Of a stretch of 8,407 bases of DNA, positions 1-5,694 are shown in pieces; position 1 is the first letter of the stretch; each line of letters begins with the position of its first letter. The translations under genes and the position numbers were made by a program. Below the pieces are notes generated by a model. It was not told where the DNA came from, searched no databases, and saw nothing but the letters and a program-made list of their open reading frames with translations. The DNA is from an uncultured Erysipelotrichaceae bacterium (GTDB lineage Bacteria; Bacillota_I; Bacilli_A; RF39; UBA660), in NCBI GenBank assembly GCA_902767005.1, contig CACXFY010000063.1, positions 1 through 8,407 of the forward strand. The letters run 5' to 3'.

Positions 1-15
1 AATACTACTACATCA

Positions 16-43
16 AAAAGTAGGGGACCTCTCCCCTACTTTT
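16..43 (-). terminator. Intrinsic terminator at the end of the deoB operon (probably bidirectional)
   Basis: A perfect 12-bp stem pairs 16-27 with 32-43 around a 4-base loop. The core is GC-rich (GTAGGGGA), and the outer stem is A on one side and T on the other. Read on the minus strand, the stem follows the deoB stop codon directly (the stop shares the outer stem) and ends in a run of five T. Read on the plus strand it also ends in T-rich sequence, so it could stop transcripts arriving from left of the window. It is the only GC-rich hairpin in the window. Confidence 0.88.
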
Positions 44-1208
44 ATTTTAATTTATTTAATATACTCTCACCAATTTCAGGTTTCTTTAAATCAAAGTTCT
101 CTGCTATTGTTGCTCCTATGTTAGCAAAAGTCTTAAATGGTTCTAATCTCTTTGGTTCTTTAAAGTTCCTAGAGTATAGAATAACTGGTACATTCTCTCT
201 TGTATGATCATTACCTTTAAATGTTGGATCATTACCATGATCAGCCGTTATAATTAATAAATCATCTAATTCTAATTTATTAAGTATTATAGGCATATCT
301 ACATCTAATTCTTCAATAGCTTTAGCATAACCTTCTACATCTCTATTATGACCATATAAACTATCAAAATCAGCTAAATTAACCATACATAGACCAGTAA
401 AATCTTTATCCATAATATCAGTAAGTTTAGTAATACTTTCATTATTATCCACAGCTTTTATTTTCTTAGAAATACCTTGTCCGTCAAATATATCATTAAT
501 CTTACCAATACCAATAACTTCTAAATTAGCATCTATTAAATCATCTAAAACACTTCTTTTTGGAGGTTTAATAGTATAATCACGTCTACCATTATTTAAG
601 AATCTATATTTACCTGGTGTACCTGTAAATGGTCTAGCAATAATTCTACCAATCTTATAATCTTCTTTTAAAGTAAAAGCTCTAATCTTCTCACAATATT
701 GATACAAAGTAGCTATTGGAATAGAATCTTCATGAGCAGCAACTTGTAAATCAGAATCAGCAGAAGTATAAATAATTAAAGAACCATAATTTCTTTGTCT
801 TTCACCTAATTCTTGAATAATACTATCATTTTGACAACATTTATTACCAATAACACTTCTTCCAGTAATATCTTCAATACCAGATAAAATATCATATACA
901 AAGCCTTGATTAAATGTTTTAAATGCCACATCATTCTTTATACCAACCATTTCATAATGCCCATTTAAAGTATCTTTACCAGCATTAATAGGACTAGCTA
1001 TTGTATAATATGCTTCTACCCCTACTTTGTCACTCATATTAATTGTATTTAAAAAACCAATTTTAGCTAAATTAGGTATAAATAGATTACATTGATCATT
1101 AATATGACCTAATGTATTTGCACCATTATCACCAAAATTAATTGCGTCAACGGTTTCCCCTACTCCTAATGAATCTAAAACCATTATAAATATTCTTTTA
1201 AATTTCAT
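42..1208 (-). CDS. deoB: Phosphopentomutase DeoB
   Basis: Interconverts (deoxy)ribose 1-phosphate and 5-phosphate in the cytoplasm, linking nucleoside phosphorolysis to central carbon metabolism. The 388 residues match the family's usual length (about 390), and it belongs to the alkaline-phosphatase-like metalloenzymes. The predicted two-metal ligands are all visible: D12 (VLDSLGVGE), D282 and H287 (FDSLYGH), D323 and H324 (TADHGNDPT) and H335 (DHTREN). The phospho-accepting Thr is T80 in GKDTLNGHYEMVG, and the phosphate-binding RPFTGTPGKY segment lies near 192-201. One oddity is the loop after GNK (about 121-130), which reads CCQNDSI where relatives I recall have PASGTEI. ATG start, with AAAGGAG at 1216-1222 seven bases upstream. 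It is the last gene of the minus-strand cluster, 23 bases after xerD and followed by a terminator. XerD-DeoB adjacency is also seen in Bacillus (ripX-drm). Confidence 0.97.
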   Translation of the reverse strand: MKFKRIFIMVLDSLGVGETVDAINFGDNGANTLGHINDQCNLFIPNLAKIGFLNTINMSDKVGVEAYYTIASPINAGKDTLNGHYEMVGIKNDVAFKTFNQGFVYDILSGIEDITGRSVIGNKCCQNDSIIQELGERQRNYGSLIIYTSADSDLQVAAHEDSIPIATLYQYCEKIRAFTLKEDYKIGRIIARPFTGTPGKYRFLNNGRRDYTIKPPKRSVLDDLIDANLEVIGIGKINDIFDGQGISKKIKAVDNNESITKLTDIMDKDFTGLCMVNLADFDSLYGHNRDVEGYAKAIEELDVDMPIILNKLELDDLLIITADHGNDPTFKGNDHTRENVPVILYSRNFKEPKRLEPFKTFANIGATIAENFDLKKPEIGESILNKLK

Positions 1209-1231
1209 AAAGACTCTCCTTTATTTCTTTT

Positions 1232-2131
1232 TTATTCATCTTTTTTACTTCTTAAATGATAATTATTATAATCTTCTATTACTTTTTCATCACTTACTTT
1301 TGTATATATCTTAGTAGTAGAGATATCAGCGTGGCCTAACATTTCTTGAATACTTCTAAGATCAGCACCTCTATTAATTAAATGAGTTGCGAAACTATGT
1401 CTTAATGTATGTGGACTAACATTTGGATTAAGTCCTTTTTCTTGTAATAATTTTTTTAAATTTTTAAAGAACCCAACTCTACTCATAGGTTTACCATGAT
1501 TATTTAAAAATAACTTGGTTTCATTCATATTATTTTTAAGTAATTTACTTCTATTATCTAAATATAATTGTAAATAATGAATAGCGTATTCTCCAACAGG
1601 AATATCTCTTTCTTTATTACCTTTACCATATACTCTAATTAAACAATTATACATATCAACGTCATTTAATTCTATATCTATTAATTCACTTACTCTAAGA
1701 CCACAACCGTACATCAATTCTAGCATAGCTTTATTACGATAGTCAAACGGTGTATCTAATGTAATATCAAGCAAAACATCAATATCATCAACCGATAAAG
1801 TCTTAGGTAATGCTTTCTTCAATTTAGGTCTATCTATAAACTCAGATACATCCTTATCTACTATATGTTCTCTAAGTAAATAACTATGAAAGTTTTTTAT
1901 TACCGTAAGATTATGAGCAATAGTAGTAGTTGCATCATCATTACGATCTTTTAAAAAGTCTTTTATATGACTATCTTTTATCTGATTAACTGAAGTAACT
2001 CCTTTATCTTTTAAATAATCTCTATATACTTCCAAATCATTAGTATAAGACTCTTTTGTCTTATCACTTAAACCTTTTTCAAAAACACAATAATTAATAA
2101 AATCTTTAATTGCGTCATCTATCTTAGTCAT
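1232..2131 (-). CDS. xerD: Site-specific tyrosine recombinase, XerD type
   Basis: Cytoplasmic tyrosine recombinase, likely one of the pair that resolves chromosome dimers at dif near the terminus. The 299 residues equal the XerC/D norm. The N-terminal SAM-like core-binding domain is about 1-90 and the catalytic domain about 105-290. The full catalytic set is present: R146 (GCGLRVSEL), K170 (YGKGNKER), H241 and R244 (PHTLRHSFATH), H267 (MLGHADISTT) and nucleophile Y276 (KIYTKV). XerD rather than XerC or an integrase is chosen from length, spacing and the deoB neighbour; motifs alone do not separate these strongly. The ATG overlaps the end of the upstream membrane-protein gene by 8 bases. Only a weak GGGG-type ribosome site lies nine bases before it, so translation is probably coupled. 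No att-like repeat or integrative element surrounds it, which favours a housekeeping role. Confidence 0.93.
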   Translation of the reverse strand: MTKIDDAIKDFINYCVFEKGLSDKTKESYTNDLEVYRDYLKDKGVTSVNQIKDSHIKDFLKDRNDDATTTIAHNLTVIKNFHSYLLREHIVDKDVSEFIDRPKLKKALPKTLSVDDIDVLLDITLDTPFDYRNKAMLELMYGCGLRVSELIDIELNDVDMYNCLIRVYGKGNKERDIPVGEYAIHYLQLYLDNRSKLLKNNMNETKLFLNNHGKPMSRVGFFKNLKKLLQEKGLNPNVSPHTLRHSFATHLINRGADLRSIQEMLGHADISTTKIYTKVSDEKVIEDYNNYHLRSKKDE

Positions 2132-2711
2132 CTATAACGACCCCATTTACTTGACTAATAGCCTTCTTAAATTCTTTATTACTTAATAATTTCTCTTGTT
2201 CAGTAATAAATTCATTCATATAATTTCTCGCTAAAGTACAATAATCTGCTAAATTCTTAGTACTTAAATTCTTAATACTATTTATATTGCAACTAGTCTC
2301 TCTACCAGCAAGATAAGAACCATCTAATATAATTGAAGCGCTATTCTTACTTATTTCAAAATTATATTCAACTTTATTATTAGTAAAATCACTAGTAACA
2401 TTAAATACTTGAGTAATATCATTCTTATAAATCATTTTTAACTCTATAAAAGAATAACTATCTTTATTAAAGTAAAACTCATCATATTTACTTTCTTTTT
2501 TATTTTCTACATCTTTATAATAATCATCTAATGTATTATTGGATACTATTTTTTGATAAAACAAACTATCATCACTAGTAGAATATCCTTGATCTGTAAT
2601 ATAATCTTTTATCTTTTTACTATTACTTTCTCCAGATAAAGAATTTAGAAGAAATACTACAATAACAAATAAAGTTAAACATACTACTGTAATTATTAAT
2701 ACTTTTTTCAT
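2124..2711 (-). CDS. Membrane-anchored extracytoplasmic protein of unknown family
   Basis: I do not recognise this 195-residue protein. Residues 2-3 are KK, followed by one strongly hydrophobic segment (about 4-23) that could be a signal anchor or signal peptide. There is no lipobox: the only early Cys, C11, is inside the hydrophobic stretch and preceded by Val. Residues 24-195 would lie outside the membrane and are polar, rich in Lys, Asp, Asn and Tyr, with a strand-like pattern at about 85-135, two Cys (C141, C158) that could form a disulfide, and a helical tail at about 150-187. The ATG at 2711 is preferred over an in-frame start at 2762 because AGGAGG sits seven bases upstream and the hydrophobic segment then starts right after MKK. 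The longer form would also lie inside the preceding gene. It starts 10 bases after the pilin-like hydrolase gene and overlaps xerD by 8 bases, so it is clearly cotranscribed. A role with the hydrolase is only a guess. Confidence 0.85.
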   Translation of the reverse strand: MKKVLIITVVCLTLFVIVVFLLNSLSGESNSKKIKDYITDQGYSTSDDSLFYQKIVSNNTLDDYYKDVENKKESKYDEFYFNKDSYSFIELKMIYKNDITQVFNVTSDFTNNKVEYNFEISKNSASIILDGSYLAGRETSCNINSIKNLSTKNLADYCTLARNYMNEFITEQEKLLSNKEFKKAISQVNGVVIDD

Positions 2712-2717
2712 AATAAA

Positions 2718-2723
2718 CCTCCT
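2718..2723 (-). promoter_or_regulatory. Perfect Shine-Dalgarno AGGAGG overlapping the upstream stop codon
   Basis: On the minus strand the TAG stop of the pilin-like hydrolase gene (2722-2724) supplies the first AG of AGGAGG. ATG follows seven bases later at 2711. This fixes the start of the downstream membrane protein and suggests terminating ribosomes pass directly to it. Confidence 0.85.
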
Positions 2724-3681
2724 AAATAACCGAAGAAACGTGTTTAAATAAACTATTCGCAATACTTACTACAGTAACTGGCCAATCACTACATCCAGGA
2801 CAATAATTAGTAACAACAGCACTAGGACTAGTACCATGATAGTAACTACCACCTGGTGTTAAATAGTTCTTATGTAACATTTCTGCATGATAATCAATAA
2901 ACTCATTAACAGAAGAATAATAACCAAAACTACAATTACTATTACTTCCACATCCATTAGAAGGATGACTACTAGTTTGACATACTCCTCCTAGATTATT
3001 ACAGTTCTTTGAAATACTAGAAGTAATCCATCCAGATTCTAATGCTTCAACTCCAAGTAAAAAGAATACATTAACTGAATACTTATTTTCAGCAGTTACT
3101 AAACCAGTTGCGTAAGGTATAAAGTTTTTAGCGTTACCTCCATGAGCATTCAACACTTTAACTAGTTGGGCACTAGTAATATTACTCTTAATCGTAACAT
3201 TATTAGGATCCCATACAACATCTCCAGCTCTTTGAGCTGTACCATCTATCACTTCTCCATTATAACCACCAGTACTATCAGTTTTCTTTTTATCTCCTTT
3301 TTCAAAGTCACTCGGATTTATAAATATACTTTTTCCTTTTTGGCCATTTGGAGATATATAAGTAGATCTAGTATTAGTTACTCTAACATTATTCCAACAA
3401 GAACTTAAAGTAAAATTAGTATCTAAAATACTCATCGTAAAATTAACAAATACAGTAATAGCGAATATTAATATTGCTCCCCATAAAGAATTAAAACAAT
3501 TCTTAACTAATTTCTTCTCTTCTGGATTCATCATTAACTTAGTAAAATTTATCGCTAATACAAGTAAAAATACAATAGGACCAACTATTTGAATAATATT
3601 AATCATTCTTTTAAATACACTAAGAACTACTCCTAATCCAGGATCAGAACAAGTAGAAATAATATTATCTAATACTAACAT
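2722..3681 (-). CDS. Pilin-like two-helix membrane protein fused to a glucosaminidase-like cell-wall hydrolase
   Basis: The 319 residues fall into three parts. (1) Residues 1-95 hold two hydrophobic helices (about 28-50 and 66-87) joined by a short charged loop, NPEEKKLVKN. This is the size and layout of VirB2/TrbC-type conjugation pilins and related two-helix proteins. The charged loop should be cytoplasmic, placing both ends outside. (2) A polar Gly/Ser/Thr/Lys-rich linker spans about 100-165. (3) Residues 168-319 resemble the glucosaminidase (GH73, lysozyme-like) fold: FFLLGVEALESGW with candidate catalytic E215, then NNLGGV, then FGYYSSVNEFIDYH, in the order typical of that family. It is expected to cut peptidoglycan glycan strands while held at the membrane. 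Six Cys occur in the C-terminal domain, including CPGC at 294-297; C11 and C95 flank the helices. ATG start with AAGGG nine bases upstream. It is the first gene of the cluster leading to xerD-deoB. Confidence is high for a gene and topology, moderate for hydrolase activity, and low for any pilus role. Confidence 0.82.
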   Translation of the reverse strand: MLVLDNIISTCSDPGLGVVLSVFKRMINIIQIVGPIVFLLVLAINFTKLMMNPEEKKLVKNCFNSLWGAILIFAITVFVNFTMSILDTNFTLSSCWNNVRVTNTRSTYISPNGQKGKSIFINPSDFEKGDKKKTDSTGGYNGEVIDGTAQRAGDVVWDPNNVTIKSNITSAQLVKVLNAHGGNAKNFIPYATGLVTAENKYSVNVFFLLGVEALESGWITSSISKNCNNLGGVCQTSSHPSNGCGSNSNCSFGYYSSVNEFIDYHAEMLHKNYLTPGGSYYHGTSPSAVVTNYCPGCSDWPVTVVSIANSLFKHVSSVI

Positions 3682-3707
3682 ATAATCAGTCCCTTCACTC
3701 TATTATT

Positions 3708-3735
3708 ATTTTACCATTTTATTAGTAAAAAACAA
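3708..3735 (-). promoter_or_regulatory. Predicted sigma-A promoter of the hydrolase-xerD-deoB cluster
   Basis: Minus strand: TTGTTT (3735-3730), 16-base spacer, TAAAAT (3713-3708) with an extended -10 TGG just before it. Transcription would start near 3701, about 20 bases before the ATG at 3681, leaving room for the ribosome site. It is the only good candidate between the divergent genes on this strand. Confidence 0.55.
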
Positions 3736-3751
3736 ACTTTTTCGTTATAAT
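3722..3751 (+). promoter_or_regulatory. Predicted promoter of rarA
   Basis: A perfect -10 box TATAAT lies at 3746-3751. The best -35 is weak (TTAGTA at 3722-3727, 18-base spacer). Start would fall near 3758, giving a very short leader that begins about at the ribosome site. It overlaps the opposing promoter, so the two directions may interfere with each other. Confidence 0.45.
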
Positions 3752-3757
3752 AATATT

Positions 3758-3764
3758 AGGTGAT
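3758..3764 (+). promoter_or_regulatory. Shine-Dalgarno AGGTGAT deciding the rarA start
   Basis: AGGTGAT ends a few bases before ATG at 3769 (six bases after AGGTG). A GTG in the same frame at 3760 lies inside this ribosome site and has no site of its own, so the ATG at 3769 is taken as the start. Confidence 0.8.
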
Positions 3765-3768
3765 ATAT

Positions 3769-4986
3769 ATGAACAAACCACTCGCAATAAAACTTGCTCC
3801 TAATAACTTATCTGAAGTAATAGGACAAACTCATTTAATAGGAAAAGGTAAAGTTTTAACTAACTTAGTCAAAAATAAAAAACTATTTTCTATGATTTTA
3901 TATGGTAAACCTGGTATAGGTAAAACATCTATTGCTAATGCTATTGTAAAAGAATTAGATATAAGATATAGATTTTTAAATGCTACTATAAATACTAAAA
4001 AAGATTTAGATGTCGTCATAGAAGAAGCAAAGATGTATGACGGATTAGTCTTAATAATGGATGAAATACATAGACTAAATAAAGATAAACAAGATATTTT
4101 ACTTCCTCAACTAGAAAGCGGTCTAATAACTTTAATTGGTATGACTACAGCTAATCCATACCACGCTATTAATCCTGCTATTAGAAGTAGATGTCAATTA
4201 TTTGAATTACAAGAATTAACTGAAAAAGATATTATTAAAGGTCTAAAAAGAGCTATCAAACATCCTGACTTAGAAGGTATAAAAATTGATGATAAATCAA
4301 TTAAATTAATCCAAGCTTTATCTGGAAATGATCTAAGATATGCATATAATTTATTAGAAATAGCTTATTATTCTACTGATGATAAAACAATTACTGAAGA
4401 AAAAATTAGAAATATAAATAGTAAACCAGTTTTCTTTAGTGATAAAAATGGTGATGGACATTATGATGTATTAAGTGGATTGCAAAAATCGATTCGTGGA
4501 AGTGATGTTGATGCATCACTACATTATGCTGCAAGACTAGTAATGGAAGGTGACTTAGAATCACTATTTAGAAGATTATCAGTAATAGCCTATGAAGATA
4601 TAGGTCTTGCTAATCCAGCTATTGGTCCACGATTAGACGCCGCAATTAATGCTGCTGAAAGAGTTGGACTACCAGAAGCTAGAATACCAATTGGTACAAT
4701 TATTACAGAAATGGCACTATCACCTAAGTCTAATACTGCTCATATAGCATTTGATGCAGCACTAGAAGATATAGAAAACGGAAATACTGGCAATTTACCA
4801 AAACATATTAAAACAGATTCTCCAGACTATAAATATCCTCATGATTATCCAGGTGCCTATGTAGTACAACAATATTTACCAGATAAAATAAAAAATAAAA
4901 AGTATTATCAACCAAAAACTATTGGTTATGAAAAAAATATAAAAGAAATCTATGATAAATTAGAACAAATAAAAAAGAAAGATTAA
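3769..4986 (+). CDS. rarA: Replication-associated recombination protein RarA (MgsA), AAA+ ATPase
   Basis: A clamp-loader-like AAA+ ATPase that acts at stalled or gapped replication forks, working with SSB and the recombination machinery. It has 405 residues from the chosen ATG; known members run to about 420-450. The order of motifs is complete: N-terminal LAPNNLSEVIGQTHLIG (10-26), Walker A GKPGIGKT (46-53), Walker B LIMDEIH (95-101), sensor 1 TTANP (126-130) and a candidate arginine finger in IRSRC (138-142). The C-terminal half has the RarA-specific GHYDVLSGLQKSIRGSDVD and the tetramerisation region with YEDIGLANP. DnaX and RuvB are excluded by this C-terminal half and by the absence of a zinc module. 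The gene is alone on its strand here, divergent from the hydrolase cluster and convergent with the TetR gene. Its lysine-rich tail codons form half of the shared terminator. Confidence 0.96.
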   Translation: MNKPLAIKLAPNNLSEVIGQTHLIGKGKVLTNLVKNKKLFSMILYGKPGIGKTSIANAIVKELDIRYRFLNATINTKKDLDVVIEEAKMYDGLVLIMDEIHRLNKDKQDILLPQLESGLITLIGMTTANPYHAINPAIRSRCQLFELQELTEKDIIKGLKRAIKHPDLEGIKIDDKSIKLIQALSGNDLRYAYNLLEIAYYSTDDKTITEEKIRNINSKPVFFSDKNGDGHYDVLSGLQKSIRGSDVDASLHYAARLVMEGDLESLFRRLSVIAYEDIGLANPAIGPRLDAAINAAERVGLPEARIPIGTIITEMALSPKSNTAHIAFDAALEDIENGNTGNLPKHIKTDSPDYKYPHDYPGAYVVQQYLPDKIKNKKYYQPKTIGYEKNIKEIYDKLEQIKKKD

Positions 4987-4999
4987 TTCTTTCTTTTTT
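4971..4999. terminator. Bidirectional terminator between rarA and the TetR gene
   Basis: A 12-bp perfect stem pairs 4971-4982 (A-rich, GAAAGA core) with 4988-4999 around a 5-base loop, with T runs leaving on both strands. The gap between the two stop codons is only 12 bases, so the hairpin overlaps the last codons of rarA and touches the stop of the TetR gene. The stem has only four G-C pairs, so its strength is uncertain. Confidence 0.65.
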
Positions 5000-5556
5000 T
5001 ATTCAGTAATAAAATCTTTAATACCATTAATTGTTGTTTTCTCAATCATTTTCGCAATAAAACTAGTATCATCACTAAATTCATTCTTAATCCAATAATT
5101 AATAATACCAAGTGCTCCATTAAAGATAAATACTGTTTGATACTCAACTATATTTTTATCAATATTAAATAAATTACTCCATTTATCTACACATTTAAAA
5201 TAACATTCTTCTAATACTTCATTTAAAAAATAAATATTATTATTAGTATTAAATAGTATTGTAATTAACTTCTTATTATTCTCAAATATCTTTAAAATAC
5301 CATAAGTAAAATCATATACAGATTCATTAGGTAATTTCTTCATCGGTTCACTATTAGTAAGTTCCTCCATAAAATCATTTTCTATTTTTCTTAATAAATC
5401 AAAACAATCATCATAATATCTATAAAAAGTTGCTCTATTAATATCTGCTAACTTACACACTTCAGTAACAGTAATATCATTAATATCTTTCTCTCTCAAT
5501 AAATTTAAAAAAGTATCATAAATAACACTCTTAGTATATTTAACTCTTCTATCCAT
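4999..5556 (-). CDS. TetR-family transcriptional regulator
   Basis: A one-component DNA-binding regulator of 185 residues, typical of the family. The N-terminal three-helix DNA-binding domain is about 8-55, with the helix-turn-helix near 28-48: ITVTEVCKLADINRATFYRYY, whose turn and TFYRYY ending are hallmark TetR features. Residues 70-185 are mostly helical and form the variable ligand and dimer domain, ending in a GALGIINYWIKNEF segment common in the TetR_C branch often seen in Firmicutes. The ligand cannot be told. Start ATG at 5556 is chosen for AGGAGT just upstream; a longer in-frame form starting at 5634 would add 26 atypical residues, lacks a ribosome site and would run through the promoter region. 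It is divergent from the acyl-CoA ligase gene with 138 bases between, so the ligase and the regulator itself are the likely targets. Confidence 0.93.
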   Translation of the reverse strand: MDRRVKYTKSVIYDTFLNLLREKDINDITVTEVCKLADINRATFYRYYDDCFDLLRKIENDFMEELTNSEPMKKLPNESVYDFTYGILKIFENNKKLITILFNTNNNIYFLNEVLEECYFKCVDKWSNLFNIDKNIVEYQTVFIFNGALGIINYWIKNEFSDDTSFIAKMIEKTTINGIKDFITE

Positions 5557-5560
5557 AATT

Positions 5561-5566
5561 ACTCCT
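5561..5566 (-). promoter_or_regulatory. Shine-Dalgarno AGGAGT deciding the TetR start
   Basis: On the minus strand AGGAG ends five bases before the ATG at 5556. No comparable site precedes the in-frame ATG at 5634, which settles the shorter protein. Confidence 0.8.
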
Positions 5567-5574
5567 ATACAAAA

Positions 5575-5602
5575 ATAATACAATTTGTTTAATAAATAAC
5601 AA
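5575..5602 (-). promoter_or_regulatory. Predicted promoter of the TetR gene
   Basis: Minus strand: TTGTTA (5602-5597), 16-base spacer, TATTAT (5580-5575). Start would be near 5568, immediately before the AGGAGT ribosome site. The -35 box is part of an imperfect TTGTT-N8-AACAA dyad (5585-5602) that could also bind the regulator. Very AT-rich DNA makes chance matches likely. Confidence 0.45.
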
Positions 5603-5614
5603 TATTTATAATAA

Positions 5615-5630
5615 TTGATTATTGAATCAA
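5615..5630. promoter_or_regulatory. Candidate TetR-family operator (perfect inverted repeat)
   Basis: TTGATT and AATCAA form perfect 6-base arms around 4 bases (ATTG). The site lies between the divergent TetR and ligase genes and covers the predicted -35 box of the ligase promoter (TTGAAT, 5622-5627), where a bound dimer would block RNA polymerase. Total length of 16 bases is within the range of TetR-family operators. Assignment rests on position and symmetry only. Confidence 0.5.
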
Positions 5631-5650
5631 CCATATGTAAATTATATAAT
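5622..5650 (+). promoter_or_regulatory. Predicted sigma-A promoter of the acyl-CoA ligase gene
   Basis: TTGAAT (5622-5627), exactly 17 bases, then perfect TATAAT (5645-5650). Start would be near 5657, leaving a leader of about 38 bases that carries AAAGGAG at 5682-5688 before the ATG at 5695. It is the best-matching promoter in the window. Confidence 0.7.
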
Positions 5651-5694
5651 TAAATAGATAAATATGCAACAAGTGTTTAATAAAGGAGAGTATT

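Larger units (their letters stand above)
5586..5684. repeat. Pair of 11-base direct repeats flanking the divergent promoters
   Basis: TGTTTAATAAA occurs at 5586-5596, inside the spacer of the predicted TetR promoter, and again at 5674-5684, ending in the ribosome site of the ligase gene. The copies are 88 bases apart. The word is low in complexity, so chance is a real possibility. Confidence 0.3.

Noticed and set aside
1232..2131. XerD-like recombinase as a sign of an integrated mobile element
   Set aside because: Length, motif spacing and deoB adjacency fit chromosomal XerD, and there are no flanking repeats, excisionase or phage genes.
2712..2762. N-terminal extension of the anchored protein (17 extra residues from 2762)
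   Set aside because: It would overlap the preceding gene, lacks a ribosome site and places basic residues before an otherwise normal MKK signal start that has a perfect AGGAGG.
3166..3408. Plus-strand 80-residue open frame
   Set aside because: It lies wholly antisense inside the hydrolase gene, has no ribosome site, and its Ser/Ile/Thr-rich translation is what the complement of that gene's linker would give.
2722..3681. A conjugation (type IV secretion) locus
   Set aside because: Only the pilin-like module is present. No VirB4, VirD4, relaxase or other transfer gene is in the window.
3760..3768. GTG start of rarA three codons upstream
   Set aside because: The GTG is inside the AGGTGAT ribosome site that serves the ATG at 3769.
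3831..4019. Minus-strand 62-residue open frame
   Set aside because: It is antisense to the Walker A region of rarA, without a ribosome site or recognisable protein features.
5557..5634. 26-residue N-terminal extension of the TetR regulator
   Set aside because: No ribosome site at 5634. The extra residues are unlike TetR N-termini and would be encoded by the predicted promoter and operator DNA.
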